Shown here: positions 1 to 11,350 of the stretch, piece by piece
Position numbering within the stretch: position 1 is the first letter of the stretch
Layout: each line of letters opens with the position of its first letter
DNA from: Selaginella tamariscina
Lineage: Eukaryota; Streptophyta; Lycopodiopsida; Selaginellales; Selaginellaceae
Assembly (NCBI GenBank): GCA_003024785.1
Contig: PUQB01000048.1
Coordinates: 744,363 to 808,362, forward strand
Length of the DNA stretch: 64,000 bases
Reading direction: 5' to 3'
Made by a program: the position numbers and the translations under genes
Notes under the pieces: model-generated
What the model was told of the DNA's origin: nothing
Database searches by the model: none
What the model saw: the letters and a program-made list of their open reading frames with translations, nothing else

Positions 1-1140
1 GGAAGTCAGAGAGAATTATCAGAAGGTTACTGATGCATTTAAGGAATATTTCAGAAAGGAGGAATTGCCGGAGGAACATTTAGAGAAGTTAAGGACTATC
101 CTTCAAGGCAAAACAGAAAAGATAGATGAATATACACACCGTTTTAAGAAACATGAGAAAAAGTGTAAGGCATATGTAAGATGGATGCCTTATTGCAATG
201 GTATAAGCAAGGGTTGCTAAAACCATATAGAGATCTAGCACTTACTATCAATGAAAAGGATAGAGAGGATCTCATTAATCAATTAAAAATATATGAGAAG
301 AAGAGAAGGCAGATAGAAAAGATTGCAGAAGGAAAGTGAAAATATATGGAAGAAAGGAAGAATCCTCTGATGAAGAGGAAGAGGAAGCTGATGTAGTAAA
401 AGTTCGAAAATATCCTATAGATGAGAAAGCATTGGCTCAAATGATGAAAACTTTAAAAGGAATGACAGTTAAAGAGGAGTTAAAGGAAAAAGTATGGTGT
501 ACTAAATGTAACAATCCTGGTCATACGTGAGGAATGTAGGCTGCAATTGCCTACATGCCAAATGTGGAAAGGAAGGACATGTAGGAACTGCAACATTTCC
601 TAAATCAGAATGTGGCTAATAGAGAGAGAAAGGAGAAGGATGAACGTCCACCTCCTAGAAGGTTCCCACCTAATAGGAATCGTGGGAATGATAGGAATGA
701 TAATGTCATTCCTTATGAGAACAGGAACAATATGTATGACAGAAGGAATGAAGTTCCTTATCAGAACAGGAACAGGATATTATGACAGAAGGAATGATAA
801 TCCTTACGAAATTAGAGAGGAAAGGTATTATGCAGGAAGAAATGGTCCATATAAGGCGTGGCAGAATGATAGACCTTATCCTGAAAGAAATGATAGGCAA
901 TATAGAGGAGAGGAAAGACCATATCAAGGTCAAAGAGGCAGAAATGATTCCTATAACAAGGAAATGATAAACAAGGACCACAGGGTAGGAATTTTCCTTC
1001 CCAGGTTTGTTATACATGTGGTGAAACAGGACATATCTCTAGGGAATGTCCTAGGCGGAATGTACAACCTCCTACTTCCACCAGAACGACTAATGTGCAG
1101 CCTACAACACGGCTTATTCAAATAGAGGAGGAAAAGGATG
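1..1140 (+). pseudogene. Ty3/gypsy gag, broken (family 1, copy A)
   Basis: The sequence enters the window inside a retrotransposon Gag core (about 1-300), rich in Lys/Glu and interrupted by stops. An acidic run follows at about 365-400. A first CCHC zinc knuckle (C-x2-C-x3-GH) starts near 493 and is cut by a frameshift at about 530. A linker rich in Arg, Asn, Asp and Tyr, made of imperfect repeats, lies at 650-960. A second complete knuckle, CYTCGETGHISREC, is at 1008-1049 in another frame. Gag packages element RNA. The frames do not connect, so this copy cannot make a full Gag. The same knuckle arrangement recurs in the inverted copy at 3,805-4,779, which supports the family assignment. Confidence 0.75.
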
Positions 1141-1386
1141 AGTATCCACCCGTGCAAGGGCAGTTATAGCTCTTCAAGAGAAGAAGAAGGAATCCTCTTG
1201 TTATGATGGGAAGGTGAGGTAGTTACTATTCCTAACAAGAAGGAGAGCTTGTTACAGGAAAAGTAAGCAGCAGGAGAGGATCCTGACCAGAAAGGTCAGA
1301 CTGATAACGAATCAGAAGGTATAGACAAAGGTGATATAGATAAAGGTGAACAAAGTTTTTCATTATTACCATTACATGATAAAACA

Positions 1387-1772
1387 ATGGACTCCATGTA
1401 TCACCAAGCTATAAATCAGGAGATAAAGGTTACGCTTGGACAGTTGATAAAGGTAGCTCCTTACATAAGAAACCAGATATTAAATGCATTAAGTTTAGTT
1501 CAGCAAACATCACCTTCACGTGAAGGATATACAGTTTGTAAAATGGATAAGGAAGTACTGTATGAAGGTGATTATGATGGACATGTTCCTTGCATCACAG
1601 TATATGTGGGAAGGAATAAGTTAAAGAGAGTATTAATAGATGGAGGTTCAGGTGTGAATTTTATTGAAGAAGGAGAATGTAAAAGGATGGGTTTAGGACC
1701 TGTTAACATACAAAACTTTCCTGTGTGCAGAAAACACTGTTCACAGCGCAGGAAAAGCTTTGCAAGTTAAAG
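1387..1772 (+). pseudogene. Retropepsin-like protease fragment (family 1, copy A)
   Basis: The reading frame carries a short Gln/Leu-rich lead and then an aspartic protease active site DGGSG, with the catalytic Asp codon at 1639-1641. It lies in a context (VLIDGGSG, then NFIEE) typical of Ty3/gypsy retropepsins. The homologous segment in the inverted copy at 3,164-3,804 is very similar. The frame is cut at 1772, exactly where an LTR in the opposite orientation begins. A frameshift near 1725 changes the last residues. The domain would process the Gag-Pol polyprotein, but as it stands it is a fragment. Confidence 0.75.
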
Positions 1773-2242
1773 TGTAGGGATTTCGTCCAATAGAGAGCTC
1801 TAGATATATACTCATTTCGTCTCTAAGGTCAAGGATAGGATTTTGCTTTGGCCATTGCCATGTATAAGCATTCACAATATCCCATAAATATGCACTTGCA
1901 TTACTATATGAATACAAAGAGATAACAAGTGTGGAGACTTACTTCTCTCCCTAAGATACTCTCTCTCTCATGCATTGCTCTCCATAGCCTTCATAGCCTT
2001 CATCGTCTCTCTCTCTTCCTGCCCTTCCTTGCCCTAACCGTATCCTATCCTCCTCCAACCGTCACAACTGTCTGCTTCTGCAACCGTAGGATCCTTCCTA
2101 CCCTGTAGGATTTTTCCTACTGTCGTAGGATTTATCCTGTACACAGGATATTTCCTACTACTACTTTCCTACAAGTTATTCCTCCACCGTAGGAAAGTCC
2201 TATGTATGCAGTTCCTACATGCTATATTTTTGGCCTCTAACA
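1773..2242 (-). repeat. LTR of family 1, inverted copy B (3' LTR)
   Basis: On the minus strand this 470-bp segment starts TGTTAGAGG (2242) and ends CCCTACA (1773), which are TG...CA ends. It is preceded at 2243-2256 by a purine-rich tract, as expected for a 3' LTR. Its distal half resembles the LTR at 9,174-9,719: a shared stretch around TTTGTATTCAT...TAGTAATG and a shared CTTGAC-TT-GAGAC block. Between 2,085 and 2,225 it is packed with short inverted words (GTAGGA / TCCTAC). No matching 5' LTR of this copy is present. Confidence 0.75.
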
Positions 2243-2256
2243 CTATTCCCCACCTT
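2243..2256 (-). other. Polypurine tract of copy B
   Basis: The minus strand reads AAGGTGGGGAATAG immediately before the LTR start TGTTAG. This is the plus-strand primer position for reverse transcription. The equivalent tract of the plus-strand copy is AAGGAGGGGGCAG at 9,161-9,173. Confidence 0.7.
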
Positions 2257-2281
2257 AAGATTTGCAATGTCCTCATTGCAC

Positions 2282-2763
2282 CTATCCTATGCCCTCCTTA
2301 TAATATTGACCTTCATGATACTCTAGATTCTCCTCTTTGTGCTTTTGAAAGTTGTTCCTCCCTTCCTTTAGTTCTTGGTTGGAAGTTGATACCTTGAGTT
2401 GTAGCACTTGATTTTCTTCATGATGTTCCTTAGGTTCACTATTTGCTTTCTTTTCCTGTTCCTGAATAGTTTTTCCTTCCTGTTCCTTAGGCTCATCCTC
2501 TATAAACGGAATAGGAAAAAATCCTTCTTTGTGGCATCATTTAACTTCTTATAATTTATACATACTCTTAACTTTCCATTCTTTTTAGGAACAATCACAA
2601 ATGGTGATAACCATTGTGTGCCCTGTATAGGATAAATAAAACCTACACTTAACAGCTTATCTATCTCCTCCTTCACAAGCTGTGCATAATTAGGATTCAT
2701 CCTATATGCTCTCTGTTTCACAGGCTCACTTCTTGGTAATAATTGTATAGTGTGTGTACACAA
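2282..2763 (-). pseudogene. RT N-terminal fragment fused to tail of the extra ORF (copy B)
   Basis: Read on the minus strand, 2,763-2,520 is the start of a Ty3/gypsy reverse transcriptase. It includes the block WLSPFVIVPKKNGKLRVC and the following NYKKLND motif. Just after the DFFPIPFI segment the frame runs, without a stop, into a Glu/Gln/Lys-rich coiled-coil tail ending at 2,282. That tail resembles the end of the extra ORF of copy C (about 8,990-9,145). The rest of RT, RNase H, integrase and most of the extra ORF are missing, so an internal deletion has joined the two ends in frame. Confidence 0.7.
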
Positions 2764-2831
2764 TTCAGGAGGTATGCCTTTAAGATCTTTATAGGACCAG
2801 GCAAAAACATCCTGATATTTTTAAAGCAAAT

Positions 2832-3804
2832 TCAATCCTTTTTCTGGAATTCCTTATCTAATTCCTGAGCAATGAATAGGTTTTTAGGTTCATTTTCTGT
2901 ACCTATATTCACTTGCTGCAAAGGATCTATAGTATACACATATGTATACTCTGCAGGCTGTTCCTGTAAATCAATCTCATATGGGATTGCCTTATAGAAC
3001 TTTTCCTGCAATCCGGGCCTATCTTCTTCCTTCTGCTGAACAATTTTCTTTCCTTTCAGCACTACGTTTAAGTCTATATCAGTCAGGACTTTTAAGTCAG
3101 GATATGCTTTCAGGATTTCTACTTCTTCCTGATCGTCTAAACCATTAAACCAGTCATATCCTTCTAAAATAAGGGGTCTATTTTCCTTTTTAACATACCT
3201 TTTGTATGATTGTATATCACCGGTTTTCCTTCTCCTTCTCCCAGCGTCATCTTTCCTGTTCCCCAATCCTGTATAACTTTAGCAGTTTTCAGCCAAGGTC
3301 TACCTAATAACATAGTATATACAGTATCTTTTCCTTCCATTTGGAGGACAATAAGGGACACCTTATATTTAAGACCCTTTATAGATATAGTCACTCCTCT
3401 CACTATACCTGTAGGCTTGACACTTCTCTGGTCTGCCATTTTTAAATTAAAAGGAGCAGGCTCAATGGGTCCTAAACCCATTTTCTTACAAGCATGTTCC
3501 TCAATAAAATTAACTCCTGAGCCTCCATCTATAAGGACTTCTTTTATCTTGTTTTACCAATATATACAGTAATGCTGGGCACATACCCATCATAATCACC
3601 TTCTTTTTCATAATGTTTTTCTACTCGGTGAATTTCATTTCCTGTATATGCAGGTAAGGATTTTGGAACAATGTTCAACATTTCCAAGATTTGATTTTTA
3701 ATATATGGGGCAATATGTATTAATTGTCCCAACGTGATTGTAATTTCTTGGCTCAATGCACTTTGAGCCATTGATTCTGCCACGTCATCCTGAATCCGTT
3801 TCAC
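2832..3804 (-). pseudogene. Protease and protease-RT linker (copy B)
   Basis: The minus-strand frames 3,804-3,544, 3,481-3,164 and 3,266-2,832 together cover the retropepsin and the linker to RT. The DGGSG active site lies near 3,513-3,527, between two of the frames. The C-terminal protease block LLGRPWLKTAKV is at about 3,285-3,320, in the position and form typical of Ty3/gypsy proteases. Frame changes near 3,540 and 3,200 break the polyprotein. The downstream linker is charged and has no recognisable domain. Confidence 0.7.
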
Positions 3805-4779
3805 AGGAATGCTCTGTTTTCTAGGGTTACTCTGTTTTACAGGAATATTCTTTTTCTCTTGAATATTCTTCCCTAAAATAGAATCAGTTATTTTTAGATC
3901 TTTAGGTATATCCGTCGGTTGTGTATCATCATCCGAGATATACTCAGGGAGATCTCGTTCTTGGAGATGAGTGTCATCTCTCCCATTGTTTGCGTACTAT
4001 CCCGCAATGGATACAGAATTTCCTTCTTCTGCTGGAAGGTTTCCTGTTTCTGACATATATTTCTTTTTGTACAGATTACTGCTCTCACGGCAGGATGGTT
4101 TTCCAGCTCATTCTCGTCCACATCAATGAACCGAGCTCCAAGCTCTCTCTTGGAGCATTGTTTGAGGTGGAAGGCTGATTCTTAGGACAATTTGGAGAAA
4201 TATGTCCTTTCTCTCCACATGTATAACAAGTAAGATTAATAGAATTCCTTCCTTGTACTTGTCTTTGTCTATAGTTATTTTGATCTCCATAACTTTCTTT
4301 TCTTGGATATCTTTCTGGTCCTCTGTAGGACGTCTCCTTCCTTCCCATATTAGGCTTATATGGTGGAGCATATCTAGTTTGATTCCCCTCATACAGCCTA
4401 TCATCTCCTCCTGTATAAGGAACATTCCTTCTGTTATCAAAAGGATTCCTATTTCTTCCTTCTTCCCAACTCCCAGGTGTTCCTCATAATAGAGTTTCCT
4501 ATTCCGAGATGGGAATGTGGTAACAGGTGGTTGTCTCACAGGAAACGGCCTGTTATACCAGCCTTCCTTTCTTCCTTCTTTCTCCTTTCTTTTTCCACAC
4601 GTGCCACATTTTGATTAATAAAATACTTACAGTCTTTTGCCGAATGTCCTTCTTTATCACATATTTGACATTTTGGCAACTGTAGTCTACACTCATCCTT
4701 AGTATGTCCAGGATTTTTACACTTGGCACACCATACTTTAGCATCTAATTCCTTATACACAGCATCTACAGGAACATCT
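3805..4779 (-). pseudogene. Gag C-terminal half with three zinc knuckles (copy B)
   Basis: The minus strand from 4,779 downward encodes two CCHC knuckles in tandem (CAKCKNPGHTKDEC and CQICDKEGHSAKDC, within 4,740-4,600). An Arg/Asn/Tyr-rich linker follows, then a third knuckle CYTCGEKGHISPNC near 4,185-4,230. The N-terminal half of Gag and the 5' LTR are absent. At about 4,779 the sequence switches abruptly to the RT of the opposite-strand copy, so copy B is 5'-truncated. Frames overlap and shift at several points. Confidence 0.7.
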
Positions 4780-5601
4780 ACAGTGTTTGGAAAAATATTT
4801 CCAGAAATGTAGACAAAATTCCGTTGCTTTAAATCTAGAAAAATGTATTTTTTTTGTTAAATCAGGAGTCCTTTTAGGACATGTGGTTTGTAAGGAAGGA
4901 ATATTGGTTGATCAGGACAAGGTTAAGGTCATCCTTAGTCTACAACCACCACATGATATAAAGGAGTTACGAAGGTTTTTAGGCAAAATAGGCTACCATA
5001 GGCGGTTTATAAAGCATTATGCTAAACTCGCCAAACCTTTAACCGACTTGCTTAAGGTCGATGTGCCATATGTTTGGACTTCAGAGTGTCAAGAGGCATT
5101 TGATAACCTTCGAACGGCTCTTATTAAAGCCCCCATATTGGTTAGTCCCAAGTGGGATCGGGAATTCCATGTACAAGTTGATGCCTCTGATATTGCTATA
5201 GGAGCTGTCCTTACACAAATGCAAGAGGACGGTAAGGATCGTCCTATTTATTATGCTAGTTGCAGGCTCACACCTGCAGAGGTAAATTACACTACTACAG
5301 AAAAGGAAGCATTGGGTATGGTATATGCTATCACAAATTTAGACATTATCTTTTGGCTAATAAAGTAAAACTTTTTGTGGATCATAAGGCTTTATTATAT
5401 TTACTTAATAAACCTGTACTTACAGGAAGGTTAGCCAGGTGGTTCCTACTTCTGCAGGAATATGATTTTGAAATAATTCATAAACCTGGAAAGCAACACG
5501 AACAGGCTGATCATTTAAGTCGTATTAAAACAGGAGAACTTCCTATTCGCACTATGGATGATTTCCTGATGCGAGTTTATTTCGTGTGGATGTTCCATTA
5601 A
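4780..5601 (+). pseudogene. RT C-terminus and RNase H (family 1, copy C)
   Basis: This begins inside the RT thumb (the LNLEKC...LLGHVV segment, then LRRFLGKIGYHRRFI) and continues into an RNase H domain. The acidic residues sit in QVDASDIAIGA, in TTEKEAL and in the LFVDHKALLYLL block. The H-x-ADHLSR end of the domain is near 5,500-5,520. A frameshift near 5,335-5,340 splits the RNase H. RT fingers and palm, including the catalytic Asp pair, are missing from this copy because the upstream junction at about 4,779 leads into the inverted copy B. The domain normally degrades the RNA strand during reverse transcription. Confidence 0.8.
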
Positions 5602-6847
5602 GGTGGTTAGATCATATTACACAATATCTAGCCACTGGAATAGTACCACTTACTTATAAGACGCCAGATGAAAGGAAGCTCTTTGTCGTGAGGACACGAC
5701 ACTTCTCTCCGTGGGAGGAAAGTTGTATAAACGGGGTTCCGACGGGGTATTACGAAGGTGTGTAGACCCTTTAGAGGCCCCAGAGGTTCTTAAAGAGGCT
5801 CATTAGGCCTTGCAGGAGGACATTTTGCAGAAGAAATAAAGGAAGGAAAATCCTTCAGGCAGGGTTATGGTGGCCTACTTTATGGAGAGATGTAAGCAGA
5901 TATTGTAAGGCATGTGATAAATGCCAACGTGCACAATTGCCTCCAAAGAAACAAATACAACCTTATAATCCAGTTCTACCACTGGAACCTTTCCAAAAAT
6001 GGGGAATGGACTTTATAGGACCAGTTAATCCTATAAGCTCAAAAAGGAATCAATATATATTGGTTTTAACATATTATATGACTAAATGGGTAGAGGCAGA
6101 GCCTATGAGAAAGGCTGATGCATATAATACAGCGAAGATTATATATAATACTATAATAGTACGTTATGGTATTCCTAAGGAAATTGTGAGTGATAGAGGA
6201 AAGCATTTCGTGAATGAAACAATAGAAATGCTTATGATGGAGTTTGTGATAAAACATAAGAAGTCTACACCATATTACCCACAAGGTAATGGACAAGCTG
6301 AATCTACAAACAAAGTCCTTAAAAACGTTTTAAGGAAGGTGGTTCAGGAAAATAAGAAGGATTGGGATGAAAGGTTACCAGAAGTATTATGGGCCTATAG
6401 AACAGCTTATAAGGTGACTACAGGTACGACACCTTTTAAGCTTGCGTATGGATTGGAGGCTATAACTCCGATGGAGTATATTGTGCCGTCCTTGAGAATA
6501 GCAATTCAATATAGGATGGGAGAGAAGGAGTCTTTGGAAGCTCGTTTAATAGAGCTAGAGAAGTTAGATGAGAGGAGAATGCATGCCTGTGGACGATACA
6601 GGCGATTCAGCAAAGGCGGAAGGTTTGGCTAGATAGGCGAAGGAAAGGCAAAGAGATAAAGGTAGGTGATCTCGTCCTTTGGTACATGGGAAAGGTGGAT
6701 GAAATAGGCCAAAAGTTTAATTTGAACTGGATAGGCCCTTTTCGGGTTAAATCTGTAGAGGAAGGTGTAGTGGATTTGGAAACATTAGGAGGAGAGGCAA
6801 TAGAAGGAAAGGTTAACCTTAATAAGGTAAAAAAAATATCTCGTTGA
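5602..6847 (+). pseudogene. Integrase (family 1, copy C)
   Basis: After a broken zinc-binding region (about 5,800-5,935, ending in the CDKCQRAQ block) comes a long integrase core. The D-D-E catalytic triad is visible: Asp in WGMDFIGP (about 6,000-6,020), Asp in VSDRGKHF (about 6,190) and Glu in GNGQAESTNK (about 6,290-6,305). The C-terminal GDLVLWY...NWIGPFRV segment follows after a frameshift near 6,590. It ends at the stop 6,845-6,847 with no chromodomain, which points to the Athila/Tat side of Ty3/gypsy. Integrase inserts element cDNA into the genome. Frame breaks make this copy inactive. Confidence 0.8.
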
Positions 6848-9145
6848 AGGGAGTAGTATTCATGTTGAGTTGAAGAGTATATTCTGCTCCCTGAAGTGCA
6901 CAAAAAACAAGGCAGAGATCTAGGGTTTTGCAGTGAGAGAGAGATGTCGGCAAAGAAGGGTCTTATGTCTGCGTGAAATTGCCAGGAGTTGGTGAATCCT
7001 CCTGATGGAGAGAGATTGGGGAAAGTCCAGTTGATGCACACTAAATGGGATTTCTCCTGTGAGACGGAGAGAGTTCTGCAGGAGATAGGTTGTGGCCATA
7101 CGTGGAGATTCTAAGAGATGCCGAACCTCATGATGAAGAATGCTTCACCTTAGTGATGCTTCTGGAGAAGGTGGAGAAGCCGGATACAGGATTTGTAGCT
7201 TATGCAGAGGAGAGGAAACTCCTTTCACTGATAGGTTGGTGGAGGAGGTATTTCACCTCCCACATTCGGAAGGAGAGGTAAAGGCCGATAAGGCACACCT
7301 CACATGGTATTTAAAGGAAGGCAAGCAGTACGTGAGCAAGGTAGGGTTGAAGCTTTCCGACCTGATGGAGGAAACGCAGTTAGCGATGAACTTTATCGTT
7401 AACGCTTCGAATTTCAGACATCTCATATTACAGCATCGAATCCGGTCATGTCTTTATATGACGGATTAAAGGAAAAGAGGCCAGTAGGAGTGGCGAGATA
7501 TTTGCTGAAAAGGCTGAGGGAGCACCTCTATGCAATGCAGGAGTTAGAGAAAAAGAGAGAGCCTTCGTCCATGATGGCCTTCACGTGGGTACAGATAATC
7601 GCGGACTATGTACGCCAATACGGCAAACTGGCGGGGCCGGAGATAGTCGCGCGTATGAAGCAAGTGAGGAAGGAAACGGAGACACTTCAGAAGAAGCAAA
7701 CCAAGCGCAAGATGGGGGAGACGAAGGGAAAAGGAGTAGATGCTGACCTGCAGGCAGAGGAGGATAAACAGATGGAGAGAACGCCAAAGAGGAAGAAATC
7801 AAAGGTCGAGAGATCAACGACTGCGAGGAGGAACACTAGATCGGGCGAAAAGGTAAGAAGTCAAAGCCAGGAGCACAGAGTAACTCCGAGCCGAGAATAG
7901 TGGTAGACCTCGACGAGGAGGAAGACGGGCAGTCATGAGAGATCATACGGGAAGAAGAACCTTCGTTGGAACAGGAGGAAGAGGACAAACCTGGAGAGGA
8001 CGAGGAACCAAAGGAGGTTGAGAAGGAACGGAGAACAAAAGCCAGGCAAGAGAGTGGAAAACTTCAGCCGGAGCTGGAACCACAGGTGGGAAAGAACAGG
8101 AGGATATGTCAGAACTGTTGCGTGAGGACGGATGATGATAATCCCGTTGGGAGAAATAGACCCTTATAAGAAGAAGGATGTGATGAGGGTGAGCCAGCTT
8201 GGGGAACGGACGACTGAGATCGAGGACAAGCAAAAAGTATCCTCGGATATTCTCTTCCCGACGGTTACACCCACAATGGTGGATATAACCGATGAGGAAG
8301 TAGTGGAATTGCGAGAGAAGCTGAGGAGATGGCGCGAGGAGCGAAGTTTCCAAGGCATCAATTTAATCCGCCGCCCTTTCAGCATTCTCATCACGCACAC
8401 ATACAGGTATGTATGGACGAGGGATGTATCGGGGAAGTGGATCGCAGGGTGTGCCAGTGACTGATTTCCGCCTGGAGGAGGAGGAGCCGATTCAGCAGAA
8501 TCTTGATGGCGGGATGCAGACAGATGCGATTTTCAAAAGACGGAGGGCGTTCGTGCGGAAAGAGGTGCAGGCCACGGAGACGCAGATGCAGTTTGCACAG
8601 TGTCTTGCACAGCTCCAGCAGGAAATGGGTCGAGCAGATGGATAAAGGCGGAAACGAGACACAGGACGCAACGCAGATCGCGGCAAATCTCTTCAATCAC
8701 CTTGTAAATTCCAGGTACACGATTAAAGATAGGGCAGACATTCAGCGGCTCATTGTATAGGCAGTTGAGAGCGTGATGGTGCCGAAGATGACGGCTCTCC
8801 AGGGACTCGTGAGTAAGGGGATTCAGCGACCAATCAAGCAAAGGACTCCAAGCCCGGTTGTGGAGCTTAAACTCCACAGACTGCACAGGAGCCGATGAAT
8901 TTATTTCAGAGGCTGGTACGAGCGCGGGATGAGACGCAGCAAATTGCTACCATTCTGTCTATAGTGGTGGATGAGTTCCAGAGGCTGCAGAGGAGAATGA
9001 GCAGCTCAGGAAGGAGACACAGGCGTTTCGTCTTCAGGTGGCAATGGTTCAGCAGGAACTTAATAAGGAGAGAGCAGAGTTTCAGAAGTACAAGGATCAG
9101 GAGGAGGTGGAATACCAGGAGGATGCGCAAGATGTGTTGCCGTGA
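6848..9145 (+). pseudogene. Extra ORF downstream of integrase (family 1, copy C)
   Basis: Between the integrase stop and the polypurine tract lie about 2.3 kb of coding-like sequence in several shifted frames (about 7,090-7,470, 7,448-7,900, 8,132-8,464, 8,409-8,760, 8,895-9,145). The first part is a mixed alpha-helical segment (motifs ADKAHLTWYL, AMNFIVNASNF). The middle is very Lys/Arg/Glu-rich (KRKK, RNTRSGEK). The last part is a Gln/Glu/Arg coiled coil ending at 9,145. I do not recognise a family. Its position matches the extra 3' ORF of Athila/Tat-type elements. The inverted copy keeps a homologous C-terminal tail, so the ORF belongs to the family and is not a chance neighbour. Confidence 0.55.
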
Positions 9146-9160
9146 GACACAGCAACAAAT

Positions 9161-9173
9161 AAGGAGGGGGCAG
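9161..9173 (+). other. Polypurine tract of copy C
   Basis: AAGGAGGGGGCAG lies directly before an LTR start TGTTAAAA and 15 bp after the stop of the extra ORF, the expected order for a 3' end of an LTR retrotransposon. Confidence 0.75.
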
Positions 9174-9719
9174 TGTTAAAAGTAAAATATTAGGAGCATA
9201 GGACGTCTTACTGTGAGAGAATAAGGGTAGGAAGGTCTGTAGTAAGCATGGAAGGAAAGGCGGTGAAGAAGGAAAATCCTTACCGAGAGGAAAAGGTGAG
9301 TAAGGAAAAGGAAAAGGTAAAGGATGACGTGGCGAGAGGAAGAGTAGTTAAGGGGAGTTAGGGCAACGAAGGAAGGGTCTCCATTTGAAATTCTAGCAGG
9401 AGATAAAGGTTCTCTACACTTTGTCTTTTGTATTCATGTTAGTAATGAAAGGTGCATATTAGAGAATCTTGTATGAATGTATGTGTACTCTCAATGAATG
9501 GATCTAACAAGGCAATAGCCAAAATCCGTTCTTGCCCTTGACTTTGGAGACCAGTCATAGTGGCACTGGGAGAAGTCTGATGTATATAAGATATATTGAG
9601 AGTTGAGAAAGGAAAGGGTGTAGCCTTTCCTGTACGTTGTATGAAAGGTTTCCTGTCTGTGTGAAGGAAACATGTTAAATAGGAAAAGGTGAGGCAGAGA
9701 GCCCTTTTCCTGTTTAACA
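9174..9719 (+). repeat. 3' LTR of copy C
   Basis: It begins TGTTAAA after the polypurine tract. I place its end at TTTAACA (9,713-9,719), giving TG...CA ends with a short inverted terminal match. Its middle resembles the LTR at 1,773-2,242. A perfect-looking inverted pair (TGTTAAATAGGAAAAGG ... CCTTTTCCTGTTTAACA) sits at the very end. The 5' boundary is well supported; the 3' boundary is an inference. Confidence 0.6.
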
Positions 9720-10836
9720 CAAGCTTAGGTTGTTCAACCCCTGGATTCCAAGGAGAACACTCCCCTAGCCAAGTGTGCCAAAGCACACTTAGTTACGAGA
9801 CCTAACCTCCCTTGAGTAGATGCCCAAACTTAAGCACCCTAGCGCGAGCTCAAGCATGCCTATTTACTAGAGTATCCAACCCCTTGGCGACAATCCCATG
9901 ACACAACCCCAAAGGGTGTGCCTCGGGCGTTGTATCATGTGATGTTTAGCTAGTGTCACATCTCCATGTGACACTGCCTTCCATGATGTGGGTTATCATG
10001 CCATAGCCCTTAGATTCAAGAGTTGCATCAAGTGCCACAAACATGGCTCCTAAATGCCAACTGTAGAACCCCTTGGTGAACTCTTAGGAACTGGGTAATG
10101 TAAACCTGTCAAACAAGATCCCATGCCCACAATTGGACAAGACACAGATGTGCCTTGCTTGGCCATGAGTGCTATACCTAGCTTGATGTGGAGGAGGAGG
10201 CTGGAGACAAGCCTCAACATCTGCTTCCTAGAATGTTGCAATCCGACAAGACCTCCCATGCATAGATTTGCCAATGTTAACGGTAAGCTACCCCGAAGGT
10301 GGGATGTACCCCTGTCATTTGGAAGTTAGGGTGGCACAACAGAGGGTTGTGCCTTGACGACACAAGCTAGAGCTTGCACGGGAAAAGAGTAACGAGCTCA
10401 GTCATGAACCCAAGAACCCTCACTCTTACATACTACCTTATTTATGTGACAGAGCCCCCCCGTCCCATTTTCATGTTTACATAAGTGGGCTAGCACGGAA
10501 TCTCATTCCCAAGAGAATATACTTAGTGAGTTATCTATCGACCCTTAAACCCTAACCTATCAAACCTAGGGGTATTTCTAAATATATCCGACATGCTGAT
10601 CTCACCGGAACTAACCATTAACCCAACCGAGACATGGAAAACCATGATAAGAATTTTTTAGAAGGTAAGTTTTAGCTTCGCTTAGAGTTTCTTGCAAATA
10701 CCTAATGACACCCGGCTAGACCATCACTAGATGGGTACCCAAGTGCACTAAGTGGGCCTGTTTTCTACTACATCTAGAGCTTATCAACATAGTATAGTAG
10801 GTAACAATAGTCAACATCCAAAGTAAAGGGGAATCA
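9720..10836 (-). repeat. Diverged copy of C-rich LTR (family 2)
   Basis: Much of this stretch aligns by eye with the LTR at 20,867-21,834. Shared blocks include AAGGTGGGATGTACCCCTGTC (here near 10,299), GAGGGTTGTGC, ACCTTATTTATGTGAC followed by a C run (10,436-10,470), and GGTAACAA-AGTCAA...AAAGTAAAGGG at the right end. The two copies differ at many positions, so they are old or independent insertions. The left limit (about 9,720-9,740) and right limit (about 10,836) are approximate. No coding capacity was seen. Confidence 0.6.
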
Positions 10837-10974
10837 TAGTCCACTTTATTTAGGAATCTCGAAGTTGGACGTAAGCACATGCTCCATTTATGTTGCTTAC
10901 ACCATTTCATCACTCAAGTTTCTTGTACATATTCATCTTAATAATCGAGAGCTCAAGGAGTCTGCCCTGTTAGA
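10837..10974 (+). pseudogene. Protease fragment of a plus-strand chromovirus
   Basis: This 138-bp piece is the reverse complement of the protease region of the complete chromovirus (about 16,770-16,925). Shared words include GTCCACTT, CGAAGTTGGACGTA, CACTCAAGTTTC and AATCGAGAGCTCAAGGAG. It encodes the strand leading to the protease active site. It is cut at 10,974 by an inserted LTR. It is on the opposite strand from the other chromovirus copies to its right. Confidence 0.65.
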
Positions 10975-11350
10975 TGTCAAGCCACAATCTAAGAGCAAGG
11001 AGGCTTGACAAGAACAGAACAAGAACTAGGAACAAGACGAGAACAGGAGGTAAGAAGCAAGACAATAACAAGACAAGAATGATCGTAGAATGACTAGTGT
11101 TGATAGTAATTGATTATACAACAATTAGGTCGGAGCTTTTATACTCATAACTCCATGAGCTAATCTAGGCATGAGTTAAAAATATACTCCAAGAGTTAAT
11201 CTAGTCATGAGCTAAAAATAATGTCCCTTATCCTATAGGTATATTTGTAAGCATATCTTGTAGGTATATCTTATAGGCATATTCTGTATTCCGTATCCTA
11301 TATCTTGTATCATGTAGGTCGTATCTTGTATTATGTATCGGGTTATGACA
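10975..11350 (-). repeat. 3' LTR of the older chromovirus (E-old)
   Basis: The plus strand reads TGTCAAGCC at 10,975 and ends GGTTATGACA at 11,350 (376 bp). On the minus strand it is preceded by a purine tract (AGGGAGGAGGTGA) at about 11,351-11,365. It matches the LTRs at 12,484-12,975 and 17,945-18,404. Near its right part it carries many copies of TATCCTGTA/TATCTTGTA-like words. Confidence 0.75.
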
